From: JAAZMA01 sp036720245
Lineage (GTDB): Bacteria > Bacillota > Clostridia > Tissierellales > Tepidimicrobiaceae
DNA: 64,000 nt
Assembly: GCA_036720245.1 (NCBI GenBank)
Contig: DAIMNI010000002.1
Location: forward strand, 1-64,000
Reading direction: 5' to 3'
Positions within the stretch are counted from its first letter, which is position 1. Every line of letters starts with the position of its first letter. A program made the translations under genes and the position numbers. The notes beneath the pieces are model-generated. The model had not been told where the DNA came from. It did no database searches and worked only from the letters and a program-made list of their open reading frames with translations. Below, piece by piece: positions 55,388 through 63,902 of this stretch.

Positions 55388-56047
55388 TTATACTTCCATA
55401 TCCTTTAAATCTTCAGAAATTATCAGTTCTGCTTCTGTGGCAGCTTGTACTTCTTCTACTGAATATTCTGGATTGATTTCTTTTAATACGAGTCCTTCTT
55501 TTGTCACTTCCATAACTCCCATTTCTGTAATTATCATATTTACTTCCCCTGCTGCAGTTAATGGAAGATTACATTCTTTAAGGATTTTGTGATTGCCTTT
55601 TACAGTGTGCTCCATGGCGATGATTACTTTTTTGGCTCCTACTACTAAGTCCATGGCTCCACCCATACCTGGTACCATTTTGCCTGGAATCATCCAATTA
55701 GCTAGATTTCCTTTTTCGTCTACTTGTAATGCACCAAGTACAGTTATATCTACATGACCTCCCCTTATTATTCCAAAGGAAGTGGCTGAATCAAAGAACA
55801 TTCCACCTGGCAATATGCTTACAGATTGGCCACCTGCATTTACTATATCCTTGTCCTCTTGGCCTTCTACTGGTGCAAGGCCTAAACCTACGAAACCGTT
55901 TTCCGATTGAAATAATACATCTACGCCCTCAGGTACAAAATTAGCTACAAGTGTAGGCAATCCAATACCTAGATTTACTACATCACCATCTTCTAGTTCT
56001 TTAGCAACTCGTTTAGCTATAAATTCTTTCATTTGATTTTTATCCAT
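55388..56047 (-). CDS. atoA: Acetate/acetoacetate-type CoA-transferase, beta subunit
   Basis: A 219-residue family I CoA-transferase subunit. The catalytic glutamate is Glu49 in FQSENGFVGLG; GGMDLV-type VPGMGGAMDLVVGAKKVIIAM occurs later. With the alpha subunit it exchanges CoA between short-chain acids such as acetoacetate, butyrate and acetate. The ATG overlaps the atoD stop (TAATG), indicating coupled translation. Confidence 0.93.
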   Translation of the reverse strand: MDKNQMKEFIAKRVAKELEDGDVVNLGIGLPTLVANFVPEGVDVLFQSENGFVGLGLAPVEGQEDKDIVNAGGQSVSILPGGMFFDSATSFGIIRGGHVDITVLGALQVDEKGNLANWMIPGKMVPGMGGAMDLVVGAKKVIIAMEHTVKGNHKILKECNLPLTAAGEVNMIITEMGVMEVTKEGLVLKEINPEYSVEEVQAATEAELIISEDLKDMEV

Positions 56048-56703
56048 TAATCTTCACCTCCAACAACTATATAATCTATAAATAGTCCAGGAGTAATTAC
56101 ATCATTTTGATCTATTTCTCCAACTTCTACTAAATTTTCTGCCTCTACTATTACCATATCAGCAGCAGTAGCCATTAGAGTATTAAAATTCCTTGTAGCA
56201 CCTCTATATACTACATTGCCTGATTTATCTACTTTATGGCCTAGTATTAATGCTATATCTGCTCTTAGGGGTAATTCTAATAAGTATTCTTTACCATCCA
56301 CTTCTATTTTTTCTTTTCCTTCTTCTACCACAGTTCCAAGGCCTATAGGAGTTAAAAACCCACCCAAACCTGCCCCACCTGCTCTAATTTGTTCTGCTAA
56401 GGTTCCTTGAGGAACTAATACTACTTCCATTTCCCCAGAGTTCATTTGATTCCCAGTTTCTTTATTAGTGCCAACATGAGATGCAATTAATTTTTTAATT
56501 TGCTTATTTACTACTAATTTGCCCACACCACTATCTACAAAACTTGAATCGTTAGAAATTAATGTTAAATCCTTAACGCCCTTTTCCACTAGCTTATCCA
56601 CCAGCTTGTGGGGAGTCCCACAGCTTAAGAATCCGCCAACCATAATGGTCATACCATCTTCAATATGATTAATAGCTTCATCTATTGATACTACTTTATC
56701 CAT
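56047..56703 (-). CDS. atoD: Acetate/acetoacetate-type CoA-transferase, alpha subunit
   Basis: A 218-residue subunit with GGFLSCGTPHKLVDKLVEKG near the N-terminus, RAGGAGLGGFLTPIGLGTVVEEGK in the middle and NVVYRGATRNFNTLMATAAD near the end, as in AtoD. I start it at ATG 56703, eight bases after GGAGG; the ATG at 56727 precedes this ribosome site. It has its own sigma-A promoter, because the repeat region separates it from the thiolase gene. Confidence 0.93.
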   Translation of the reverse strand: MDKVVSIDEAINHIEDGMTIMVGGFLSCGTPHKLVDKLVEKGVKDLTLISNDSSFVDSGVGKLVVNKQIKKLIASHVGTNKETGNQMNSGEMEVVLVPQGTLAEQIRAGGAGLGGFLTPIGLGTVVEEGKEKIEVDGKEYLLELPLRADIALILGHKVDKSGNVVYRGATRNFNTLMATAADMVIVEAENLVEVGEIDQNDVITPGLFIDYIVVGGED

Positions 56704-56766
56704 GAAAACCACCTCCAAGTTTTTCAATGCATAATTGAAATATGCATTATTTATAGCTCTGTTATA

Positions 56767-56795
56767 ATTTTATCAAAGTTTATAGGAATTATCAA
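56767..56795 (-). promoter_or_regulatory. Sigma-A promoter of atoDA
   Basis: On the minus strand TTGATA (56795-56790) and TAAAAT (56772-56767) are 17 bases apart; the leader to atoD is about 55 bases. Confidence 0.6.
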
Positions 56796-56845
56796 TGAAA
56801 TTTCTGATTATTTGCAAATGTGAACCTATTATACTGTAAAGCATT

Positions 56846-57035
56846 AGGGGCAGTCCCCCTTACATCTGTCATTGATGAAGAAACTAAGCGATGAGCACGA
56901 AATCAAAAAAACATGATTTCGGCTCCCTGCTTACCTAAACCGTAGGTGAAGGATCTCTAAGTGGCAGAAAGCCAAGATCCTTCGCTACGTTCAGGATAAC
57001 ACAAATTGTCAATTGTCAATTGTCAACTGTCAATT
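56846..57035. repeat. Composite repeat between atoB and atoD
   Basis: No gene in 56704-57037. Contents: GGGGCAGTCCCC-like piece; hairpin CGAAATCA/TGATTTCG; a TCATCCTGA-family palindrome with GAAGGATCT/AGATCCTTC arms (56950-56990); and tandem AATTGTCAATTG units (57004-57035) ending three bases before the thiolase stop. Confidence 0.8.
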
Positions 57036-57037
57036 AA

Positions 57038-58216
57038 TTATCTGCTAACTATCATAGAAATACCTTGGCCGCCGCCTATACATAATGTTGCTAGGCCATT
57101 TTTGGCATCCCTTTTGTTCATTTCGTGCAATAATGTTACTAAAATCCTCGCACCTGAGGCTCCTATTGGATGGCCTAGGGCTATGGCACCGCCATTTACA
57201 TTGGTTATTTCTGGGTTTAAACCTAATTCTTTTACTACTGATAGAGATTGGGATGCAAAAGCTTCATTTGCTTCTACTAAATCTAAATCTTCTACTGTCA
57301 TATTTGCCTTCTCTAATGCTTTTCTAGTAGCTGATATTGGACCTGTTCCCATTATACTTGGGTCTACTCCTGCTGAAGCATAGGATTTTATAGTAGCTAA
57401 TGGCTTAATTCCTAATTCTTCTGCTTTTTCTTTAGACATAAGGATTAATGCCGCCGCACCATCATTTATACCAGAGGCATTTCCAGCTGTAACTGTACCA
57501 TCTTTTTTAAATGCTGGCCTAAGTTTTTGAATTCCTTCTATGCTTGAACCAAATCTTGGGTGTTCATCTGTGTCTACTACTATTGGGTCTCCCCTTCTTT
57601 GTGGTATTTCAACTGGTACTATTTCATCTTTAAATCTTCCACTTTTTATAGCTTCTTCCGTTCTTAATTGACTATTTAAGGAAAATTTATCTTGTTCTTC
57701 TCTTGTTAAATTCCATTGTTCTGCTATGTTTTCAGCAGTAATTCCCATATGGTAGTCGTTAAATACATCCCAAAGTCCATCTTTTACCATATAGTCTTCT
57801 ATTGATCCATCTCCCATTCTTTGTCCCCATCTAGCATCTTTCATTAAATATGGGGCCATACTCATATTTTCAGCTCCACCTACTAATACTATATCTGCTT
57901 CTTCAGCTTTTATAGCCTGGGCTGCTAATGTTACAGTTTTAAGGCCTGAACCACAAACTTTATTAACTGTATAGGATGGAACATCTACAGGAATTCCAGC
58001 ACCTATTGAAACCTGTCTTGCTACATTTTGTCCAAGCCCTGCCTGAAGCACATTTCCAAAGATTACTTCATCTATCATCTCTGGTGTAATACCCGCCCTA
58101 TTTATGGCTTCCTTAGCAGCTATAGTTCCTAATTGCACTGCTGTAACATTTTTAAAATTTCCTCCAAAAGTACCTATTGGAGTCCTAACTGCCGATACAA
58201 TAACTACATCTTTCAT
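57038..58216 (-). CDS. atoB: Acetyl-CoA acetyltransferase (thiolase)
   Basis: A 392-residue thiolase. Nucleophile Cys88 lies in NKVCGSGLKTV, the active-site His in NVNGGAIALGHPIGASGARI, and the second Cys in LATLCIGGGQG. It interconverts acetoacetyl-CoA and two acetyl-CoA. ATG 58216 follows GGGGGG; the ATG at 58231 is too close to the ribosome site. It stands first behind the strong sigma-54 promoter and next to its presumed activator; with atoDA this gives an acetoacetate/short-chain acid module. Confidence 0.95.
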   Translation of the reverse strand: MKDVVIVSAVRTPIGTFGGNFKNVTAVQLGTIAAKEAINRAGITPEMIDEVIFGNVLQAGLGQNVARQVSIGAGIPVDVPSYTVNKVCGSGLKTVTLAAQAIKAEEADIVLVGGAENMSMAPYLMKDARWGQRMGDGSIEDYMVKDGLWDVFNDYHMGITAENIAEQWNLTREEQDKFSLNSQLRTEEAIKSGRFKDEIVPVEIPQRRGDPIVVDTDEHPRFGSSIEGIQKLRPAFKKDGTVTAGNASGINDGAAALILMSKEKAEELGIKPLATIKSYASAGVDPSIMGTGPISATRKALEKANMTVEDLDLVEANEAFASQSLSVVKELGLNPEITNVNGGAIALGHPIGASGARILVTLLHEMNKRDAKNGLATLCIGGGQGISMIVSR

Positions 58217-58270
58217 TGAAAATCCCCCCATTTTTATTTTAATTTGAATTATGTTCTACTATATTAATAT

Positions 58271-58287
58271 TGCAAGAAGGGTGCCAA
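58271..58287 (-). promoter_or_regulatory. Consensus sigma-54 promoter of the thiolase gene
   Basis: On the minus strand TTGGCACCCTTCTTGCA matches the RpoN consensus TGGCAC-N5-TTGCA completely (GG 58285-58284, GC 58273-58272). The start would be near 58260, about 45 bases before the ATG. Confidence 0.92.
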
Positions 58288-58382
58288 GTTTTTCAAAATT
58301 TTAATTTTCCATCAAGAGTAGTTATATAGAGATGTATAGCGCTTTTTAAAATTCTTTAAGATTTCCCAAAAAGCAATAAATG

Positions 58383-58429
58383 TAGCCATTTGTATACATA
58401 TATTTCTATAGATATTATACAAATGGCTA
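58383..58429. promoter_or_regulatory. Probable enhancer palindrome for the thiolase promoter
   Basis: Two perfect 14-base arms, TAGCCATTTGTATA (58383-58396) and TATACAAATGGCTA (58416-58429), are separated by 19 bases and lie about 100-140 bases upstream of the -24 box. That is the usual distance for a sigma-54 activator site. No T-run follows on either strand, so a terminator is unlikely. The rest of 58217-58528 shows only the promoter and the next gene's terminator. Confidence 0.6.
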
Positions 58430-58476
58430 TATTTAGCATTACACACTATTTAAATATTAATTTAATACAATAAAAA

Positions 58477-58529
58477 ACTGTAGTTAATATTATACAATTC
58501 TTAAAGAATTGTAGATTTTTAGCTACAGT
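58477..58529 (-). terminator. Terminator of the thiolase-linked sigma-54 activator gene
   Basis: ACTGTAG (58477-58483) and CTACAGT (58523-58529) enclose an inner ACAATTCTT/AAGAATTGT stem. On the minus strand a TTTTTTA run follows. It overlaps the stop codon of the regulator. Confidence 0.78.
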
Positions 58530-60238
58530 CAAATTTCTATATTATATTTATCTATTTTTTTATATAATGCAGTTCGGTGAATTCCTAGTTTTTCACTGGC
58601 TTTAGTCTTATTCCCTTGGGACTTATTTAAGGCATTTATAATAGCTTCTTTTTCTGCTTGGGCTACTACGTTTTTTAGAGGATAGATTTCTTCAAAGTTT
58701 ATATTTATTTTAGAATTAGATAAAATCCTTTCTGGCAAATGTTTTGGCAGTATTATATCTCCATAAGAAAAATTCATTCCTCTTTCCAATACATTTCTAA
58801 GTTCTCTTACATTTCCCGGCCAATGATAGGATTTTAAAATATTTATAGTTTTTTTATCTATGGCTTTTCTTGGAGAATTTAATTCTTTGGAGAGGTAATC
58901 CAATAATTCATCACATAATATGGGAATATCTCCTATTCTATCCCTTAGAGGAGGTATATCCAAAGTGATTACATTTAATCTATAATAAAGGTCTTCCCTA
59001 AATCGCCCTGATTTTACAGCTTCCTCTATATTTTCATTGGTAGCAGATATTACCCTAATATCCAATGAATTTTTTTTATTTCCCCCCACTCTTTCAAACT
59101 TTCTTTCCTCTAAAACCCTTAACAATTTTGCCTGCATTTCTAAGGGCATATTTCCTATTTCATCTAAAAAAATTGTACCCCCATTGGCTAATTCAAATTT
59201 TCCAGGTTTACCTTCTTTTTTAGCTCCAGTAAATGCTCCCCCTTCATAGCCAAATAGTTCTGATTCTAATAATTCCTTTGGTATGGCTGCACAGTTTATA
59301 GGCACAAAGGCTTCTGATTTTCTATAACTAGCCCTATGAATAGCTTGGGCAAACATTTCTTTTCCAGTGCCAGATTCTCCTAAAATCAAAACTGTAGAAT
59401 TAGATTCTGCAGCTTTTCTACCAAGCTTTTTTAAATATTCCATTTTAGGGTCTTGTGTTTTAATACTGTCAAAGGAGTATCTACTATTTTGTAATCTTTC
59501 AATCTCCCCTTTGTATTCGTTGATTTTATGTTCTAATTCTGCTAATTCCCTAGCTAATTCCTTTACTTCACTAGCATCCCTAAAAAGCACAGTACCTACT
59601 GCAGCTATAACTTTTCCATCCCTAATAATAGGTACTCTATTGGTTATCATATCGTAGCCTTGAATTCTTTGAACATGCCTTAATTCCTTTTCTCCAGTTT
59701 TGGCTACTATATGCATTCTAGTGTTTTCTATTACATCTTCTACAGGCTTGCCTAAATTTTCTTCTTCTTTTAAGCCCATTAGTTTTTCATAATTCATTTT
59801 TACTATTCTACCATCTTTATCCACCAATACAAAGCCTTCATAGGCATATTCTAATATATCTTCAATCATATCCATAGAAGTCTTTAGTTCCCTTAATTGA
59901 GTTTTAGAGTCCTTAATATCTGTAATATCCTTTAATATATAAATATAGCCTAAAACTTTATCAGATTCTTTATAGGGAATGCATTTCATTAAAATATGAT
60001 TATTATTATGGACAAACTCTCTTTCTTCTTTGCAATGAAGGAAAAGTTCCTGGACCTTTTTATCTTCTATAAAATATGGAAAATCCTCAGCCTTTACATG
60101 GCTCCTATCAATATCTAATAAATTTAAAAAAGCCTGATTTTCATAATAAAATTCATTTTTATTATCTATTACTAAGACTCCTTCTTCTAAGGAGTCTAGC
60201 AAAAATTTTATTAGATTTCTTTCTTCCTCAGTATCCAC
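58529..60238 (-). CDS. Sigma-54 activator with two PAS domains
   Basis: A 569-residue regulator. Two PAS-like domains (about 10-110 and 120-225) are joined by a short coiled coil (about 235-255) to an AAA+ domain with GESGTGKE and intact GAFTGA. A Fis-type helix-turn-helix ends the protein (NKTKASEKLGIHRTALYKKI). There is no receiver and no membrane helix, so it senses a cytoplasmic signal. The start is GTG 60238 after GGGGGG. It is the obvious activator of the -24/-12 promoter at 58271-58287, and functions like AtoC although the architecture is different. Confidence 0.92.
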   Translation of the reverse strand: MDTEEERNLIKFLLDSLEEGVLVIDNKNEFYYENQAFLNLLDIDRSHVKAEDFPYFIEDKKVQELFLHCKEEREFVHNNNHILMKCIPYKESDKVLGYIYILKDITDIKDSKTQLRELKTSMDMIEDILEYAYEGFVLVDKDGRIVKMNYEKLMGLKEEENLGKPVEDVIENTRMHIVAKTGEKELRHVQRIQGYDMITNRVPIIRDGKVIAAVGTVLFRDASEVKELARELAELEHKINEYKGEIERLQNSRYSFDSIKTQDPKMEYLKKLGRKAAESNSTVLILGESGTGKEMFAQAIHRASYRKSEAFVPINCAAIPKELLESELFGYEGGAFTGAKKEGKPGKFELANGGTIFLDEIGNMPLEMQAKLLRVLEERKFERVGGNKKNSLDIRVISATNENIEEAVKSGRFREDLYYRLNVITLDIPPLRDRIGDIPILCDELLDYLSKELNSPRKAIDKKTINILKSYHWPGNVRELRNVLERGMNFSYGDIILPKHLPERILSNSKININFEEIYPLKNVVAQAEKEAIINALNKSQGNKTKASEKLGIHRTALYKKIDKYNIEI

Positions 60239-60254
60239 GGTATTCCCCCCGTTT

Positions 60255-60450
60255 TACAATTGGCAATTGACAGTTGACAATTGTCAATTTGTGTCATCCT
60301 GAACGCTTTCTCTGTCATCCTGAGCATGGCGAAAGATCTCGACTTTCTGCTATTTAGAGATCCTTCACCTTCGGTTCAGGATGACAGATGCAAGGGGGAC
60401 TGTCCCCAGTGCATTAAAGGTGCAAAAGGAACCGTCCCCAGTGCACTAAA
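60255..60450. repeat. Composite repeat between mnaA and the sigma-54 activator
   Basis: AATTGACAGTTGACAATTG units; a large TCATCCTGAAC ... GTTCAGGATGA palindrome (about 60293-60385) with an internal second TCATCCTGAGC; GGGGGACTGTCCCCAGTGCATTAAAGG and a second copy CCGTCCCCAGTGCACTAAAGG that contains the mnaA stop (60446-60448). Confidence 0.82.
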
Positions 60451-61567
60451 GGTTTTCAATTATTACATTAACTATTCTTTCCGCTGCCTTCCCATCTCCA
60501 TAGGGATTTATTGCGTTAGCCATTTTTTTGTATTCTTCATTATTAGATAGTAATATATCTATTTCTTTGTATACATTATCATAATCTGTCCCTACAAGTT
60601 TTGCTGTTCCTGCTTCTATTCCCTCTGGTCTTTCTGTTTCTTCTCTTACTACTAGGACTGGTTTTCCAAAAGTAGGGGCTTCTTCTTGAAATCCCCCTGA
60701 GTCTGTAACTACTAAATATATTTTAGACATTAGATTTGCCATGGATTCATAGTCTAAAGGTTCCATTAAATGTATTCTATTATTGTCCTTTAGTATTTCA
60801 TTGGCGGTATTTCTTACCTTTGGATTTAAATGCATTGGGAAAACTATCTCTACATCTTCATGTGCATCTACAATATCTTTAAGAGCCTTAAATATATTTT
60901 CCATAGGTTTTCCTAAATTTTCTCTTCTATGGCATTCTACTAATATTATTTTCTTATTTTTATAATCTAAATTATTTAATAATTCATCATCAAATTTATA
61001 ATTTTCTTTTGTAACATACATTAGCGCATCTATTACAGTATTTCCTGTAACAAAAATCTTTTCACTTGGATAATCTTCTTTTAAAAGATTATTTTTGCTT
61101 TCCTCTGTTGGTGCAAAGTGAAAATCTGTCATAATTCCCGTTAATTTTCTATTGGCTTCTTCTGGATAAGGAGAATATAAATTCCCAGATCTAAGTCCTG
61201 CCTCTACATGTCCAATTTTTACTTTTTGATAAAAAGCCGCTAATGCCCCTGCAAATACAGTAGTAGTATCCCCTTGTACTAAAAGTACATCTGGTTTTAC
61301 TTCTCCTATTACATCTTCTAAGCCTTTTAAAGCATTAATGGTAATTTCCGTTAAGCTTTGTCCCGGTTTAAATATATTTAAATCATAATCTGCTTTTATA
61401 TTAAACAAATCTAGTACTTGATCTAGCATTTCTCTATGTTGTGCCGTAATACATACTATATTTTCTATTTTTTCTTCTTTTTCCATGGCCTTAACTATAG
61501 GTGCCATTTTAATTCCCTCAGGTCTAGTTCCAAATACTGTCATAACTTTAATCTTGCCCATGTTCAT
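60446..61567 (-). CDS. mnaA: UDP-N-acetylglucosamine 2-epimerase (non-hydrolysing)
   Basis: A 373-residue GT-B-like epimerase making UDP-ManNAc for teichoic acid or surface polysaccharide. Family motifs GTRPEGIKMAPIV, QGDTTTVFAGALAAFYQ, HVEAGLRSGN and TDSGGFQEEAPTFGKPVLVVREETERPEG are complete. Three ATGs are possible; 61567 has six bases from GGAGG, best of 61570, 61567 and 61561. It overlaps the end of the tagO-like gene. Its last codon and stop lie in a repeat copy. Confidence 0.94.
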   Translation of the reverse strand: MNMGKIKVMTVFGTRPEGIKMAPIVKAMEKEEKIENIVCITAQHREMLDQVLDLFNIKADYDLNIFKPGQSLTEITINALKGLEDVIGEVKPDVLLVQGDTTTVFAGALAAFYQKVKIGHVEAGLRSGNLYSPYPEEANRKLTGIMTDFHFAPTEESKNNLLKEDYPSEKIFVTGNTVIDALMYVTKENYKFDDELLNNLDYKNKKIILVECHRRENLGKPMENIFKALKDIVDAHEDVEIVFPMHLNPKVRNTANEILKDNNRIHLMEPLDYESMANLMSKIYLVVTDSGGFQEEAPTFGKPVLVVREETERPEGIEAGTAKLVGTDYDNVYKEIDILLSNNEEYKKMANAINPYGDGKAAERIVNVIIENL

Positions 61568-62597
61568 CATTATCCTCCTTTGTGGTCATTAGCCCCATTT
61601 TCCTTGCTAATAATAGGGTAATAATAAATATTGCTACAGCCCAGATTACTCCCCTTTTACTATTGGTCTTGGCTATTAAAGTAGCAGATATTCCAAATAT
61701 TGCTGATATAGAATATAGTATTAATACAGTTTTCTTTTGAGAATAGCCCATGGCAAGTAATCTATGATGGAGATGTCCCTTATCCGCTTCTGCTATGGAT
61801 TTGCCATTTAGCAATCTTCTAAATATAGCAAAGGTAGTATCAAATATGGGAACTCCTAAAATTATAATTGGCACTACTACTGCTATTGTGGCTACAGATT
61901 TCATAACCCCTTCTATAGATAATGCAGCCAACATAAATCCTAAAAACAATGCCCCCGTATCTCCCATAAATATTTTAGCAGGATTAAAATTGTAGGGAAG
62001 AAATCCTAAACAACTCCCGGCTATAATGGAAGACATGATAATTACTGGTATGTAATTAAATTTACTAGCTACAGCTAAAAAAGATAAAGATGAAATCATG
62101 GCAACCCCTGCTGCCAAACCATCTAATCCATCTATTAAGTTTAAAGTATTGGTAATTCCCACTATCCAAAATATAGTTATAGGCACTGAAAATACTCCTA
62201 GATTAATTAAATTGCTAGTTTTAGTAAAAGGATTGGTAATTGCATCTATTTTTACATCCCCTATTACTAAAACTACTGCCGCTATTATTTGAAATAATAA
62301 TTTCTTCTTAGGGCTTAATTCTTTTATATCGTCAATTATTCCACTAATTAATATAATAGTTCCCCCAATAATTATGGATATTAGTGTTTTATCTATGGGA
62401 AGAAAAATTAAAGATGTAGTAATAGTAGAAATGTATATGGCTAGGCCCCCCATTAAGGCCATAGGCTTCTTATGGACTCTTCTATCATCCTTTGGAATAT
62501 CAACTGCTCCAACCTTGATAGCTAATTTTTTCACTGGTGGTGTTAAAATTAATGATAAAAATAAAGATATAATAAATGGCATAAAAATATTTTCCAT
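61548..62597 (-). CDS. tagO: TagO/WecA-type polyprenyl-phosphate GlcNAc-1-phosphate transferase
   Basis: A 349-residue membrane transferase with about ten to eleven helices. DDRRVHKKPMALMGGLAIY is the first conserved block, NLIDGLDGLAAGVAMIS the aspartate-containing metal loop, and FMGDTGALFLGFMLAALSI plus DTTFAIFRRLLNGKSIAEADKGHLHHRLL complete the MraY/WecA signature. It starts undecaprenyl-linked glycan synthesis, and coupling to mnaA fits a wall teichoic acid-like polymer. It is not MraY itself, which would be in a mur cluster. Confidence 0.92.
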   Translation of the reverse strand: MENIFMPFIISLFLSLILTPPVKKLAIKVGAVDIPKDDRRVHKKPMALMGGLAIYISTITTSLIFLPIDKTLISIIIGGTIILISGIIDDIKELSPKKKLLFQIIAAVVLVIGDVKIDAITNPFTKTSNLINLGVFSVPITIFWIVGITNTLNLIDGLDGLAAGVAMISSLSFLAVASKFNYIPVIIMSSIIAGSCLGFLPYNFNPAKIFMGDTGALFLGFMLAALSIEGVMKSVATIAVVVPIIILGVPIFDTTFAIFRRLLNGKSIAEADKGHLHHRLLAMGYSQKKTVLILYSISAIFGISATLIAKTNSKRGVIWAVAIFIITLLLARKMGLMTTKEDNDEHGQD

Positions 62598-62663
62598 AAG
62601 TTTTCGCTCCTTATAATTAGTCCTTCTAAAATTTTACATTAGAATGGGGAATAAGTCAATCTT

Positions 62664-62783
62664 ATTCAATTGATAATTGACAGTTGACAATTGACAATTA
62701 TTTGGGTCGAGCTTTTGGGAATTAGAAAAAGGCGGCCAAAGGCCGCCCCAATTGTCCATTGTCCATTGTCAATTGTCAATTGT
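62664..62783. repeat. Composite repeat between upp and tagO
   Basis: AATTGATAATTGACAGTTGACAATTG units, GGGTCGAGCTTTTGGGA, a G/C-rich terminator hairpin and then inverted AATTGTCCATTGTCAATTG units that end three bases before the upp stop. The left and right strings are roughly reverse complements of each other, so the whole element can fold. Confidence 0.82.
62724..62748 (-). terminator. Terminator of upp
   Basis: GGCGGCC-AAA-GGCCGCC (62731-62747) is followed on the minus strand by TTTTT. It is located at the centre of the composite repeat. Confidence 0.85.
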
Positions 62784-62785
62784 AC

Positions 62786-63415
62786 TTATTTTGTCCCAAA
62801 TAATCGGTCTCCTGCGTCTCCTAATCCTGGAACTATATATGCATTTTCATTTAATTTTTCATCTATACTAGCCAGATATATATCTACATCTGGATGGGCT
62901 TTTTGTACTTTTTCTATGCCTTCTGGTGCTGCTATTAGGCATACTAATTTTATGGAATTAGAGCCTCTGTCCTTTAAAAATTGTATCGCTGCTGTAGCTG
63001 AACCACCTGTAGCTAACATTGGATCTAATACTATTAAATCTCTTTCCCCTATGTCCTGTGGTAATTTACAATAATACTCTACTGGTTTTAAAGTTTCTGG
63101 ATCTCTATAAAGGCCAATATGCCCAACTCTTGCTGCAGGCAATATAGAAAGCATACCATCTACCATACCTAGGCCCGCTCTTAATATAGGTATTAGGCCT
63201 AATTTTTTCCCAGCTATAACTTGGGATGTAGTCTTTGCAAGGGGCGTTTCTATTTCTACTTCCTCCACATATAAATCCCTTGTAACCTCATAGGCCATTA
63301 ACATAGATACTTCCTTTACCAATTCTCTAAATTCTTTAGCACCAGTGTTTTTATCCCTAATAAATGTAAGTTTGTGCTTAATAAGTGGATGATCTAAAAC
63401 TACAACTTTTCCCAT
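62786..63415 (-). CDS. upp: Uracil phosphoribosyltransferase
   Basis: A 209-residue pyrimidine salvage enzyme making UMP from uracil and PRPP. The PRPP loop is VLDPMLATGGSATAAI (about 130-145); the uracil-binding C-terminus is YIVPGLGDAGDRLFGTK. Full length for Upp. Position between rpiB and the wall-polymer genes is conserved across Firmicutes. Confidence 0.97.
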   Translation of the reverse strand: MGKVVVLDHPLIKHKLTFIRDKNTGAKEFRELVKEVSMLMAYEVTRDLYVEEVEIETPLAKTTSQVIAGKKLGLIPILRAGLGMVDGMLSILPAARVGHIGLYRDPETLKPVEYYCKLPQDIGERDLIVLDPMLATGGSATAAIQFLKDRGSNSIKLVCLIAAPEGIEKVQKAHPDVDIYLASIDEKLNENAYIVPGLGDAGDRLFGTK

Positions 63416-63462
63416 ATAAAAAACTCCTTTCTTATTTAATTTCCTGTGTGATTATATCATAA

Positions 63463-63900
63463 CTAGCCTTCTATGTCAGTAATTTTATCTATTCTTAATT
63501 TATGTCTTCCGCCTTCAAATTTCGCATTAAGCCAAGTATTTACTATTTCAATGGCTAAATCCCTGCCAATAACTCTGCCACCAAGAGCCAATATATTAGC
63601 ATTATTGTGTTCAATACTCATTCTTGCAGAATAAGTATCACCACAAAGAGCACATCTAATGCCCTTTACCTTGTTGCAAGCTATGGAAATACCAATTCCA
63701 GTGCCACATATTGCTATACCTTTATCCACTTCTCCCTCTACTACAGCTGTGGATAACTTTAGCCCATAATCAGGATAATCCACAGAATCTGAAGAATTAG
63801 TCCCATAGTCCACATATTCTATGCCTTCTTTTTCTAAATACTCCTTAATATATTCCTTTAATTCAAAACCACCATGATCAGAACCTATGCCTATTTTCAT
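63463..63900 (-). CDS. rpiB: Ribose-5-phosphate isomerase B
   Basis: A 145-residue RpiB/LacAB-family sugar isomerase. GIGSDHGGFELKEYI opens the protein, ICGTGIGISIACNKVKGIRCALC holds the active-site cysteine loop, and HNNANILALGGRVIG the phosphate-binding region. ATG 63900 is seven bases after AAAGGGG; the ATG at 63906 lies next to that site. It follows the ywlE-like gene, as in B. subtilis ywlE-ywlF. Confidence 0.95.
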   Translation of the reverse strand: MKIGIGSDHGGFELKEYIKEYLEKEGIEYVDYGTNSSDSVDYPDYGLKLSTAVVEGEVDKGIAICGTGIGISIACNKVKGIRCALCGDTYSARMSIEHNNANILALGGRVIGRDLAIEIVNTWLNAKFEGGRHKLRIDKITDIEG

Positions 63901-63902
63901 TA

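Noticed and set aside
30840..60445. The accessory block as a prophage or integrative element
   Set aside because: No integrase, transposase, conjugation, capsid or attachment repeats are visible; all genes are metabolic, transport or regulatory.
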